Part shown: positions 10,388 to 20,768 of the stretch, piece after piece
Numbering within the stretch: the stretch's first letter is position 1
Layout: every line of letters starts with the position of its first letter
Origin: Meconema thalassinum
Lineage: Eukaryota > Arthropoda > Insecta > Orthoptera > Tettigoniidae
Length of the DNA stretch: 64,000 nucleotides
Direction: 5' to 3'
Assembly: GCA_946902985.2 (NCBI GenBank)
Contig: OX336392.1
Location: 21,922,716-21,986,715, forward strand
The notes under the pieces: model-generated
The model's input: only the letters and a program-made list of their open reading frames with translations
The model's database searches: none
What the model was told of the DNA's origin: nothing
Translations under genes and position numbers: made by a program

Positions 10388-10590
10388 AACAGCCCGTGAG
10401 GGGTATAATCACGCATCACGCAGTACAAATCCGTCCAGGGGGACGTGACGCTGGATCATCAGCACATGCAGTTCCGACAGCCCGTGAGGGGCGTAAGACT
10501 ACATCACAGCACATCAGTATCCAGACAGCCGTTTGGGGCGTAACTCTGCGTAACATCGAGGAAAGTTACTAGTACTCCTTGAGGGGAGAA
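10388..10590 (+). repeat. Degenerate ~45-bp minisatellite in LTR
   Basis: Four to five copies of a motif close to CAGCCCGTGAGGGGCGTAA start near 10390, 10436, 10478, 10526 and possibly 10570. The same array is in the 3' LTR around 21501-21700. Confidence 0.75.
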
Positions 10591-13242
10591 ATACTGTGTT
10601 ATACCGCAGAAGTATATCCGATAGCCATAGGCATCGCAGTATTAACGACTTGCTTGCCTCCATAAGGAGTGGTCAAGAAGAAATTTAAAGTATCGCCGTA
10701 TTGAAATATTAGGAAAATCCTAGTTACAGGATTTAGGCCCGACTGTATACAAGTTATAGTGAAAGTTCGTAAGATATAGTCAGAGCAGGCTGCGAACGTC
10801 GGACTTAAAGGCGATAGGTCGTTAAACAGACGAACGAATAGATCATAACGTACGGAAGTACCGTACCAGAAAGATAAACTGTTATTTAAATTAAAGAACC
10901 CAAAAAGGGAAGGACAGAATAAGGTTCGGAACGTACATCAGAAACGTTGGAGTGCTAGAACCGATCAAAATAAGAAGCAAGGAGACTATAAACATTATCT
11001 CCAGAAAGTAGGCGAACTATTCTAAAGTACTAGACTCGAGAAGTACTAGCTGCCATAAACTAAATCTATAGGTCATTGAGGAGACCTCGATTCGAATAGA
11101 CTTTCGCTAGGATCGATAAACAGATCTACAAAGAAGCCGTTCAAGCTAGATAAATAGCCGGTCATCCAGGATAGGAGTAGAAGAATTTGGGTTCCAGGGA
11201 ACAATAGATGTTTCGAGACTTTCATATTCTGCAGGATAGGAAGCCGACATCGAATAAATTTCACCCTTGGAAACGGGAAATTAAGAAGGTCACGTGTGAT
11301 AGGCTCAGAAATACGGCCTAGTGATCAAGAATTGTGAAGTGTAAAAATTATCAAGATTGTGTGTTAAATTAATCTTTTTAGTGTTTATTATGTGTTCAAA
11401 AGGGACACATCAGTGTATAAAAATGTCGTCAATGTTAAGTGTTTTAAATATATGTCAAGTAGTGTTTATCCATAAGATGAATTCTTTGAATATGGAGTAA
11501 AAAGTTCAAAGTGGGCCCAAAATGAAGCACCGCACAAGAATAAAGGTCGTGGGACGATCTTAATAACATGTGAGTACTGAATTTCATTCTATTTTGGTGT
11601 CAGAAATTGGTTGTGTACAAATCCACCGGAGTTTTTGAGTAAAAGGGATGTGTTTTAATAAATAAATACTGAATAAACAAGAACGCGGTCTGAACAATAA
11701 TAGAAAATTTGAGAAATTATAAATGATTATGTAAAGAATAAATCCCGTAGAGGAAATAATTGAATAAAATGTTAATGTATTTAACAAATGTCATAAGAGC
11801 AAGCGAAATATCAGTAATTATCATGAAAGATATTCAAATAAAGTAAAGTTGAAATATGAAAGAAATAGCTTTTGAGCTTGTGTAAAGAATAAAGATAATA
11901 ATAATAACTAAATATGGAAATATTAAATAAAGATCAAATAATTTGATGTGAACATAAGAGCGTTAAAGCCTTAATGTATGTGTAAGATATAATGTTCAAT
12001 GGAATATTTTAAAAAGGGAGCGATTTATCGGCAACGGAAAAGATTAATATAAGAATAAAAATAATGTGAATGGTTACTAATGAGATTTATCAGTTCTTGG
12101 GAAGACATTTCGGCTTAAAATAATGCATAGCGCAAAAGAGCGCCAATAATATTAAAATGTCACGCTAGGAACGCGTAGAGGTTAAAATACTTGGTAAATT
12201 ACTTATGGAGGGTAGTTGATTGCAGTGAATTGATAATTGTATAAGTCCTCTATTTGTGACGTAGTATCACGAGGCATTGTGTATGTATTTGAAAGGGAGC
12301 TAATATATGGTATTGTTGAGCGTATGTCATATGGGCCACGGCCGACTTTAAATCGCATTTTGTATAAGTCCTCTGTAAGGGAATGGTTCCCGAGGCACGT
12401 GAAGAGATTCGAACGCAGAATCTTCTTATGATAAAAGCCCCTTATTCTTCGTCGTTGAATGTGTATTAATCTTCCCAATCAATGAGGACCCTCTCATAAT
12501 TAATAAATGCCAAGGTTACGAAAGTGGTCTTTGAACCAAAGGAATAGTAGTTTGAATGAGTACGGTACAGTAAAGCCCGGTCTCTCCCCAGAACTGAATA
12601 TAATGTGAAGGTCTGTTTTGAAAGCCTTGGAAATAAGCTATTAACGTGGGTTAGACAGGGAGTCGCCGTCACCCTCCGTGTCATAAATCGCGCCCGAGTT
12701 GAAGGGTCTAGCTTTCTTAGAGTGAGAGTGGCCAGAAACCGTCTCGTAAGATGTTGTAAAGAGAAATGAATACACCAGGAGTGTTTAAAGCTGTTAACGA
12801 CCCGGGCGTTGAACCGAGGTCCTTGTAGATTGATATTTTCGTTTGCCTGTTCAGATCGTAGTTTCTTATATGATAATGGTCTTATAAAATATAAGAGATA
12901 AATAACAATCCCTATTGTAGTGTTGGATAGACGTAGGATTCCACGAGTTAATTGAAGACAACTAAGTTTCGGGAGTAACTATAGTTTTTTTGACTGTGTC
13001 AAGTATCTTCACGCTCTGGAGTACACAATTGATTTCCTGATTACCTTAATATATTTGTGAAATAAAGAGAGATGATAACAACTGAATGTGTGGACATGCC
13101 CAAAATATTGAGTTAGATAATTAACATAAATTTTAAATGTAATTATAAATTTGTTTTTGAGAATTAAGAAGATATAAAGGATAGTGTTTGAGGTGTACAA
13201 GAATGACACCATATTTATGTAAAGCATGGAGCCAAAAGAGCT

Positions 13243-13256
13243 CGGAGGTATATAAA
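13243..13256 (+). promoter_or_regulatory. Candidate TATA box of Gypsy-1
   Basis: GGTATATAAAAC about 360 bases before the end of the LTR. The position would suit an RNA start with a short R-U5 region. It is the best TATA match noticed, but there is no direct support for its use. Confidence 0.35.
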
Positions 13257-13613
13257 ACTTACTGTTAATGCTTTATGGAAGTAAGACGAAGTAGGAATTG
13301 TTGGTTTATGTGGAAACCACATGTTTTAAATACAATATTTGTTTTATTATATATGTGATTCCTTGTTCATTTGGAACAAGTAGATGATTATGGGTCAGTA
13401 ATTAAATTGTTAAAGTGTTTGTAGCGCCATTAATTTTATTAATTAAATGTGTTTAAATAGGAGTTGATTTTGTTGTTATTTTTGCAAGTGTATCCTCTAA
13501 TTAATCCAAAATATGTGAATTACAGAGTGGGGGAACTTACCGCTGCCCCGAAAATTCCGAATTGAGCTACGCTGGTATACTGTGATTGGCATATTTCTTG
13601 CTAAAAGGGCACA

Positions 13614-14086
13614 CGGGGGTCATATAAGTAATGTGCTGGATTAATAACTAGAGGAGCACTTAAGACGGTCATTTCATGTAAATTAAAGTAATGATAGGTG
13701 TAGCTACAACATAAAATCTTAACTGACCGCATGGGTCCCTAGAAACTCATACCGAGCAGCCCTGTATTATATTAACAACCCCCTAGCAAACATTACAATT
13801 TGGCGCCCAGTACGCAGGGCTGAGTTTTCCTAGGGAAAACCCGAGTTTTCTCGAAAAATCAAAAACATTTCATTTTTGAAAAAAAAAAGGGTTTTTCGAA
13901 ATTTTGAATTTTAAATACTTCCATAAAGGTTTATGAAATTGAATAAAGTAGTAAAAGGGTACGTTGTAAGTGAATACCCGTACCAAAGTAAAGTTTTTAA
14001 AGAAATTGGGACACACTAATTCGGAGTATCATCTCTCAAGCATGTACTAGTGTGGTGGCATTAGTGGCCCACTGTATTCTCATAAG
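13614..14086 (+). other. Gypsy-1 leader with displaced PBS-like motif
   Basis: The sequence directly after the LTR (CGGGGGTCATATAAG) does not look like a usual tRNA primer site. A TGGCGCCCAGTACG motif, which does resemble an insect tRNA-type primer site, starts about 187 bases downstream (near 13801). The rest is AT-rich leader up to the gag start. Confidence 0.55.
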
Positions 14087-16870
14087 ATGGCATTTAGTGA
14101 GGAAGCGCAAAGGCTTTTGGAGGCCATGAACAATAAATTGGGAACAATAGACAATACATTGAGTCTCCAAAAGGATGAAAATAACAAAGTGTTCGAATCC
14201 ATAAATGAGAGTTTGAATAAGTTGGATAGCCAACAGACTGAAAATAAAGAAGGGTTCGAATCCATAAATGAACGTTTGGAGTCAATAAAAACTGATAGTG
14301 CTAATATGGGAACTAAATTAGTAGATATCGAAGTTAAAACTGATACCATGGGAACCAAATTAGTAGATATCGAAGTTAAAACTGATACCATGGGAACCAG
14401 ATTAGAAGCTATCGAAGCCGACTGTATAAACATGAATAAGGAACTGAAGGCTGAGATAGAAAAATTGAAAACAGAAAATGGGGATAACATTAAACAACAG
14501 TGGGAAGCGATGAAAACGGAGACGTTAGAGTCTCTGAAAGCCAACAGTAACGAAAACAATGGAGTACTGAAGGCTGAAATAGAAAAGACAATGGATACTA
14601 AATTTAAAATTCTTGATGAGGGGTTGGAGACTAAGTTAAGTGAAATTAAAAAGGAAAATGAAGGATTTCATTCAGGATTGCAAGTCCAAATAAAGACTAT
14701 GAACACAAATATGGTAGATTCCCAAACTACATGTCAAGAAAATTTTAAAATTTTAGAAACTAAATTAGTTAACATAGAAACAAAGGGTGATGATTGTGAA
14801 AAGAAACTTGTAACCCAGATCCAAGGTGTGCAGGAAAAGTTAGAAGCTCAGATAAAATCTAACAGCGATATTTGTGAGGCATCCCGGGATGAAATAAAAC
14901 AAAGCGTGAATAAGCTAGGAGATAGATTTGAAGGGGTTGAGGAGAAAGTAGGGACCCTCGAGAACAAAATCAGTGCAGTTCAGACTGAAGTAACTGAGAT
15001 GAAAAATCAAAATCAAAAGGATGTTAAGGATATGAAAGAGCAGATTGATCTTTTTACCGGGCAGGTAGATGAGAACCTGAAAAAGTATGAGGGTGAAATA
15101 AATCGAAGATTAGGTACCTACGAGGGGCATCTCCAGAGTGAAAGAAAACAACGAGAGAAAGAAAATAAGGATAACACCCATAAGATAGATGAAATAAGCA
15201 AGGGTATTAATGAGGTCCAGGAAACTATCGGAAAATTAGAAGGGCGAGTAGGAAAAACTAATAATGAAGTAAAACTGATCAAAGATGAATTAACGGAAGT
15301 GTCTAAGAAGACGGAAGGATAGTTGAAAGGAATTGAATTAGATATGGTCAAAGGACGAAAAGAAGTGGAAAAGCAAATAAAGGAGATACGAGAGGGCCTG
15401 GAGACCATAGGTGACATTAAGCCAGAAATTATAGACCAAAGGGTCATGATCTTTAAGAAAGAGGTAGAAGAACAACTAAATGAATTCAGGGATAGTTACA
15501 GGGATGAGAAATTCCAATCCAAAAAGGTAGAGGAAGATATTAAAAGGAATCAAGAAAGAATTCAGAATGAATTAAGATCCCGATTAGAGAGGACTAAACA
15601 TAAGAATAGTCAAATAGAAATCCAACTTATGGCTAATGAAGAAAGTGCCCGGAGGGAAAGGAAGTTAGAATTTGAAAATCAGGAGGAGTTTCCAAAGACA
15701 GGATGGGTAGATTCTCGTGAACAAGGCACAGATACGGAGAGGGACTTAGGAGGGGAGAGCCCTTATAAGAACCCAGGATATCCGATGGCGATGTCAACCC
15801 CGTACATGAATCAGACAAATGGCCAGATAATAAACATTATTAAATCAAATGAGGACAGACCAGTAAAGTTTACGGGTAATAACATGTCTATTACTCCAAA
15901 ATACTGGCTAAAAGAAGTGGCAGAGTATCTAAACGAAATGAAGGTTCCTCAGGATCGGAGACTGAGAGCTATTGAAAAGCTGTTGGCAGGTGATTGTCTC
16001 ACCTGGTTCAGAAGCTTCAGATACACCTTTGATACGGTGGAAGGCTTTAGGGAAGCATTTTTAAAACGATATTGGGCAGCAGACGTCCAAGAGAATTTAA
16101 GGCTAGATCTGTACTCTAGGAAGTGCAGCACCAATGCACCTACTAAATACTCGGAATTTTTCACCGCTCAGCTGTGTAAATTCCGCGAACTGGATATTGC
16201 TCCGGCAGAAAACGACCTGTGTGCTGCCATTGCAAGACAACTTCCGTATGAGATTCAGAGGCTGCTAATCTCATCCAAAGCCAGAAGTGCTGTGGAAGTG
16301 GAAAGTGTATTACGTCAGTTAGATATGACGACTTCGCACGTAACTCCTCGGCAGCATAGACAGACTGAGCAAGTACACATGGCCAGCAGTCAGGAAACAG
16401 GAGAAAAACCAGCGACCAGGAATCAGTCCACCAGTACGGATACTCAAGGACTAGATCGAGAGTATGGGCACCAGGAGCCTAGAAGGATACAGCCATATTA
16501 CAGGGGAGGATATCGAGGAAGAAATCCTAGGACTACGGGTTATAGGCAACAAGAAAGCCGACCCTATAATAATAACCATCAAAGGCAAGAAAACAGAAAG
16601 AAATGGGAGAATTATCCCAGAAGGAATGTAAGGCCAGACGATAGGGATGATGAATATCGGGCCGAAATAGAAGAAAGATATCAGGAAAGTCTTCGTTATA
16701 TGAACGAAAGACCAGATGAACCTGATAGGCAAAAAGTCCGTTGGAGTGAGGCAATCAAGAACCGGAAATCACCCGACCGACTAGATGGAGCTCAAAGCTT
16801 GGAACTACAAGCTCAATTAAAGAATGAGGGAAAAGGGAGCCCTCAGGATAAAAAAAAACTCCAAATTTAA
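14087..16870 (+). pseudogene. gag: Gypsy-1 gag (one in-frame stop)
   Basis: The start ATG at 14087 opens a frame of about 927 codons with a single internal TAG at 15320-15322. The N-terminal ~500 residues are almost entirely heptad-type coiled coil (rich in K, E, N, L) and include tandem MGTKLVDIEVKTDT repeats of 14 residues around 14305-14400. A retrotransposon Gag/capsid-like helical domain follows (around 15890-16330, with KYWLKEV, WFRSFRYTFDT and KYSEFF). The C-terminal part is RG/RGG-rich and ends in a conserved EERYQESLRYM and VRWSEAI block. No CCHC zinc knuckle is present. The frame ends at 16868-16870 after an A9 run. The related Gag of Gypsy-2 has no stop at this place, so the TAG is probably a mutation. 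Confidence 0.88.
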
Positions 16871-17472
16871 ATTGTCAAAAGTGGAAACATACCAGGAGCT
16901 GGGAGGAGGTAGAAATTGTAAATTGGATAGCCAGACCAGATGAATTAATTAACGAGGATGTGGAAGGAATCCCACCTGTTAAAAGAGAACTACCTATAAT
17001 TATGCTTAGGATAGAAGGATTGCTGGTCAGAGCATTGATTGATACTGGATCCACAATAAGTCTAATTACACAAACCCTTTTAAATGAATTGGAAACAAGG
17101 GGCCGAGTACTAAAGATTCCCACATCAAGTGTAAAGATTAAGGGAATTATCCCTGAAAAATCTTTGACATGTAAATTTCAGGTATACATTGATCTGATCA
17201 TGGGTAACGCTGAAATTTCGCAGTGCTTTTTGCTGGTAAATCAATTACCGTATAATGTCATATTAGGTATTGATTTTATCCGTGAGAACAAGGTCATCAT
17301 AGACCTAGCGCAAAACTGCATTAGAGTTCAAAGAGAGGATGTGGACGAGCAAAATATTAACCTACAGGAACAGGATGCGAAAATAGAAGAACAGGTATGG
17401 CATATGGAGGAAGTGAGTGAGAGGATGTGGACGAGCAAAATATTAACCTACAGGAACAGGATGCGAAAATAG
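16852..17472 (+). pseudogene. pol: Gypsy-1 pol part 1: protease
   Basis: This frame lies one base back (-1) from gag and is open from the A9 run at 16850-16858. It carries an aspartic protease of retroviral type: LIDTGSTISLI with the catalytic DTG at 17041-17049, and a second conserved part NVILGIDFIREN. An exact 86-bp tandem duplication (17335-17420 and 17421-17506) throws the reading out of frame, so it stops at 17472 in shifted sequence. No start codon is needed if pol is made by frameshifting from gag. Confidence 0.85.
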
Positions 17473-17506
17473 AAGAACAGGTATGGCATATGGAGGAAGT
17501 GAGTGA
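17335..17506 (+). repeat. 86-bp tandem duplication in Gypsy-1 pol
   Basis: Two adjacent, apparently identical 86-base copies beginning GAGGATGTGGACGAGC. Since 86 is not a multiple of three, the duplication frameshifts pol between protease and RT. It is absent from Gypsy-2. Confidence 0.95.
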
Positions 17507-18014
17507 GGAAGATTATAAGGACATAGAAAAGATATTTGAAGTCCTCAACATAGAACTCGAAGATAATTTGGAAAATGAGTTCGAGATTAACCTGTCAGGA
17601 AAAGTGGAGGAAGCTAAAGTCAGCCTCGAAATTAAGGAACAGTTAAAGAAATTATTATTGGATTATAGGGACGTATTTGATTCCAAGCCAGGAAAGATTG
17701 AAAATTTTAAATACGCGTTCCAAGTCAATGATTGGGCACCGTTCAAACAAAAACCATACCCGGTTGCGGAAAAACATTACCCACAAACCAAGAAAACACT
17801 GCAGGAGATGATGAATGCAGGTGTTATAGAAAAGATGGCGACACCATATGTTAGTCCATTAGTGATTGTGAGTAAACCGGATGGCTCAGTAAGGGTGTGT
17901 TTAGATGCCAGAAATTTAAATGCAAAAATCATACCAGAAAATGATTCGGCACCACCCATAAAAGAAATACTGAGGAAGTTCAAAGCAAGAAGATTTTTAC
18001 AAATATTGACATGA
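17427..18014 (+). pseudogene. pol: Gypsy-1 pol part 2: start of reverse transcriptase
   Basis: After the duplication the proper frame resumes and holds an acidic linker, then the first RT blocks: PFKQKPYPVAEKHY, GVIEKMATPYVSPLVIVSK, DGSVRVCLDARNLN. It runs out at 18012-18014 because a T is missing in the run at 17993-17998, just before the DM-x-S-x-Y-HH block that holds the first RT aspartate. Confidence 0.88.
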
Positions 18015-18450
18015 CTTCTTCGTATCATCATCTCGAACTGGAAGAGAAAACCAGCTTGTTGACTGGATTTCAGTTCGACCAACAAACATACTGCTTTAGA
18101 AGATGTCCGTTTGGATTAAAGACTGCAGGATCTGCATTAATAAGAGCGCTTGATCGAAACCTGTCAGAGGAAGTGAAAAATTGCACTATCCGATACGTGG
18201 ACGACATTTTGCTTACCTCGGAGAACATTGAGGAACATTTAGAAAATTTGAAGAAATTATTGGAAGACTTAAGATGGGCAAATTTTAAAATAAATTTAAA
18301 GAAGTCGAATTTTTGTCAAAGGCAAGTGACATTTTTAGGGCATGTGATTGATAAGGATGGTGTTAAACCAAATCCATGCAAATTGGAATCGACAAGGGAT
18401 TTTCCAAGGCCGTTGAAGGTGAAGAACGTTCGCCAGTTTTTTGGGATTGA
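18003..18450 (+). pseudogene. pol: Gypsy-1 pol part 3: RT palm with YVDD
   Basis: A shifted frame continues RT: MTSSYHHLELEEK, FDQQTYCFRRCPFGLKTA, then the catalytic YVDD at 18194-18205 within IRYVDDILLT, and the thumb block VTFLGHVIDKDG. Near 18440 the frame is lost again (QFFGIDWVLL instead of the expected GFFS block). Confidence 0.88.
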
Positions 18451-20546
18451 TTGGGTTCTTCTCAGGACATTGTCCATCATACACCAAAACTGTTGCACCA
18501 CTACAGGACCTTCTGAAGAAGGGGGGCAAGTGGAAATGGACGGAGGAAGCAGAAAAAGCATTCGTGGAGGCCAAGGAAATGCTCTTAAATTACGTGAAGC
18601 TAGGATATCCTGATTTTAATCAGAGATTTATTATTCAAACAGACGCATCCCAGATTGGAATAGGGGCAATGCTATATCAGGAGAACCCGGAAAACCCTGA
18701 TAAGAAGAACTATCTAGCTTTCACAAGTAGGAGACTGAAACCACACGAGAAAAATTATACGATCAGCGAGATCGAGCTGTTAGCGATATTGCACGCGTTG
18801 CAATATTGGCGGAAGATCGTATATGGGTTTCAGGTCATTCTAAGGACGGATCATAAAGCCTTAACCTTTTTGATGAAGACTGATTTATCCAGTCAAAGGT
18901 TGATGCGTTGGGTTTTATACATTCAACAATTTGATGTCAAGATAGAGTACTGCCCAGGAAAAGAAAATATAGTTCCAGACTACTTAAGTAGACAGCCAGA
19001 GTCCATAGAAGAGGAAGTAATGGCTATAGATTTGGAAGACAGGGATCAGCGTACTCTTAATGAGTTAAGAAGCATTAGTCAAAGACAACGGGAGGATCCA
19101 TGGATGAACATGCTCATATCTTTCCTTGAGGGAAGCTTGATAAGAGGAACACCAGCGTATACGGAAGCTGATAAGATAGCTCAAGACTACACGTTTTATA
19201 ATGGATTGTTATATAAGTTTGTAGACTCTGACCATACAAAATTAAGGATTGTTGTACCTGCAATTTTGCAGAGGAAAATAGTATGGTTAGCCTATAGATC
19301 GTTCGGACATATGGGAGTCGACAAAACAGTCTCGATGCTGAAAGAAGCATTTGTATGGCCGAGACTGAGAGAAACTGTAAGGGACACGCTGAAGACATGT
19401 GATCTATGTCAAAGGATCAAACCTAATGCATTTCTGATGAGACAGAAGCCTATACCATTGTTGCCCGAAAGGCCCGGCCAAATCATATCTATTGATAATT
19501 TTGGACCTTTGCCAAAGGCAAGAAGAGGAAATCGACACATAATGGTGGCTATGGATGTCTTCACTAAAATGGTTGTCCTTGCTCCCATACAGAAGACTAG
19601 TACCAAACAGGTGTTAAAACGACTTAAAGAAAAAGTGATACCGATTCTGGGGAAACCTGAGAATTTGTTGTCGGATCACGGCAGTTGTTTCACCAGTGTA
19701 GAGTTCAGACGAGAATTAGAAAGACTTGGAATACGTCAGATTTTGTCAAGTATTCGCCATCCTGAGGCAAATCCTGTAGAAAGAGTTATGAGAGAAACGG
19801 CCAAGTATTGTAGAATATACTGTGCCGAAGAAAATTGGAAGTGGATAGATATCTTGGATATTATCGAATTTTGTATAAATAATACAATCCATGAATCCAG
19901 AGGAGAGATACCCATAACGTTACATCGGAATGAGCAACCGGAAAGACCTTGGAGTCTGGTAATTCCTAGGCCAGCAGACGCTCAGCCTGGAAGAGATGTA
20001 CGCATTAGAAGAGCCTTTGAGCATCTAAAAGCTCAAGCCGACAGGAGGCAGAGAAGAAATAGGCATAAGAGGTATCATCGACCATTATTAGCAGGAGAAA
20101 TGGTGTTAGTAAAAAGACCAGCCATTTCGGATCCAGGGAATCGTGTGTACACGAAATTCCAGAAAATGTACCACGGACCGTATCAAATAATCAGAGATTT
20201 GAGGAATAACGCATATAGAATTCGGCACTGTGAAACGGATCACGAAGTGACCATGAATTCAGCAAATTTGAAATTATATTACTCTCCCGAAAATTTTGAT
20301 GAAGAAAATGAACAAGCCCTGGTTATGGAAACGTTTAGAGATGAATCCGCTTTTGACATAAACAAGAATAAGGAAGAAATAGAAAATAGAGCTCAAGCAT
20401 TCGAGTGCGAATGCGAATTGGAGAAATTATATTGGGAAATTAAAGAAATAATTGAATTTATTGAAGAAGAAAATTCCAATTTAAGAAAAGAGAATGATGA
20501 AATAAGGAAACGGGTAGGGATAGTCCAAACCCGTAAGGAAGAATGA
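18441..20546 (+). CDS. pol: Gypsy-1 pol part 4: RT end, RNase H, integrase
   Basis: A long intact frame of 701 codons, upstream-truncated by the frameshift. Order: RT connection (GFFSGHCPSYTKTVAP), RNase H (IIQTDASQIGIGAMLY, EIELLAILHALQYW, LRTDHKAL), integrase zinc region (SFGHMGVDKT ... CDLCQRIKP), integrase core (SIDNFGPLPKARRG, LLSDHGSCFTS, NPVERVMRE) with 34 residues between the second aspartate and the glutamate, then a basic C-terminal domain. The first zinc-binding His is Tyr (LAYRSFGH), whereas Gypsy-2 has His there. The last ~60 residues are an acidic/basic coiled coil. Processing would require upstream protease, which is out of frame here. Confidence 0.9.
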   Translation: MGLIGFFSGHCPSYTKTVAPLQDLLKKGGKWKWTEEAEKAFVEAKEMLLNYVKLGYPDFNQRFIIQTDASQIGIGAMLYQENPENPDKKNYLAFTSRRLKPHEKNYTISEIELLAILHALQYWRKIVYGFQVILRTDHKALTFLMKTDLSSQRLMRWVLYIQQFDVKIEYCPGKENIVPDYLSRQPESIEEEVMAIDLEDRDQRTLNELRSISQRQREDPWMNMLISFLEGSLIRGTPAYTEADKIAQDYTFYNGLLYKFVDSDHTKLRIVVPAILQRKIVWLAYRSFGHMGVDKTVSMLKEAFVWPRLRETVRDTLKTCDLCQRIKPNAFLMRQKPIPLLPERPGQIISIDNFGPLPKARRGNRHIMVAMDVFTKMVVLAPIQKTSTKQVLKRLKEKVIPILGKPENLLSDHGSCFTSVEFRRELERLGIRQILSSIRHPEANPVERVMRETAKYCRIYCAEENWKWIDILDIIEFCINNTIHESRGEIPITLHRNEQPERPWSLVIPRPADAQPGRDVRIRRAFEHLKAQADRRQRRNRHKRYHRPLLAGEMVLVKRPAISDPGNRVYTKFQKMYHGPYQIIRDLRNNAYRIRHCETDHEVTMNSANLKLYYSPENFDEENEQALVMETFRDESAFDINKNKEEIENRAQAFECECELEKLYWEIKEIIEFIEEENSNLRKENDEIRKRVGIVQTRKEE

Positions 20547-20753
20547 GGTTATGGGGACTTAAAGTCCAGACAAATAAAGAAAGAAAGAAAGGGTAGGGAC
20601 AGAGCATACCCGACCTACACAATTACCGGATACGACTTTAAAGAAGTAAAAACAACGGAAGGTACGGACAAAGTTATGATGGCTTCGACGAATAAAGAAA
20701 TACAAATTTAATTGAAATAAATTTCCTCAAAAATCTTCGAAAATTTATTTACC
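20547..20753 (+). other. Gypsy-1 pol-to-purine-tract segment
   Basis: About 200 bases of non-coding sequence with a GAAAGAAAGAAAG run. No envelope or accessory frame is present. Confidence 0.7.
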
Positions 20754-20768
20754 CAAGGAGGGGAGAGA
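20754..20768 (+). other. Gypsy-1 polypurine tract
   Basis: CAAGGAGGGGAGAGA directly abuts the TG of the 3' LTR, the expected place for the plus-strand primer. Confidence 0.9.

Larger units (their letters stand above)
9656..13613 (+). repeat. Gypsy-1 5' LTR
   Basis: 3,958 bp, beginning TGAACCCATGTGCC and ending AAAGGGCACA (TG...CA). This is far longer than the few hundred bases usual for animal Gypsy LTRs. It holds many AATAAA motifs (around 11650-11690), a degenerate ~45-bp minisatellite at 10388-10570 and a possible TATA box near its 3' part. Short open frames within it (for example 9857-10090, 12203-12478) have no recognisable domain and recur in the other LTR only because the LTRs are copies. 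Confidence 0.95.

Noticed and set aside
9857..12684. Several 60-90 codon frames in the Gypsy-1 LTR, repeated 11.1 kb away
   Set aside because: They recur because the two LTRs are near-identical copies. No domain, no codon signal, and the frames overlap on both strands.
14080..14559. Minus-strand 159-codon frame opposite Gypsy-1 gag
   Set aside because: Low-complexity antisense shadow of the coiled-coil repeats.
15320..15322. Programmed read-through stop within Gypsy-1 gag
   Set aside because: It lies in the middle of the coiled coil and is not present in Gypsy-2 gag, so a point mutation is simpler.
20547..20753. Possible env gene downstream of pol
   Set aside because: The gap to the purine tract is about 200 bases and non-coding in all frames; Gypsy-2 likewise has no room for one.
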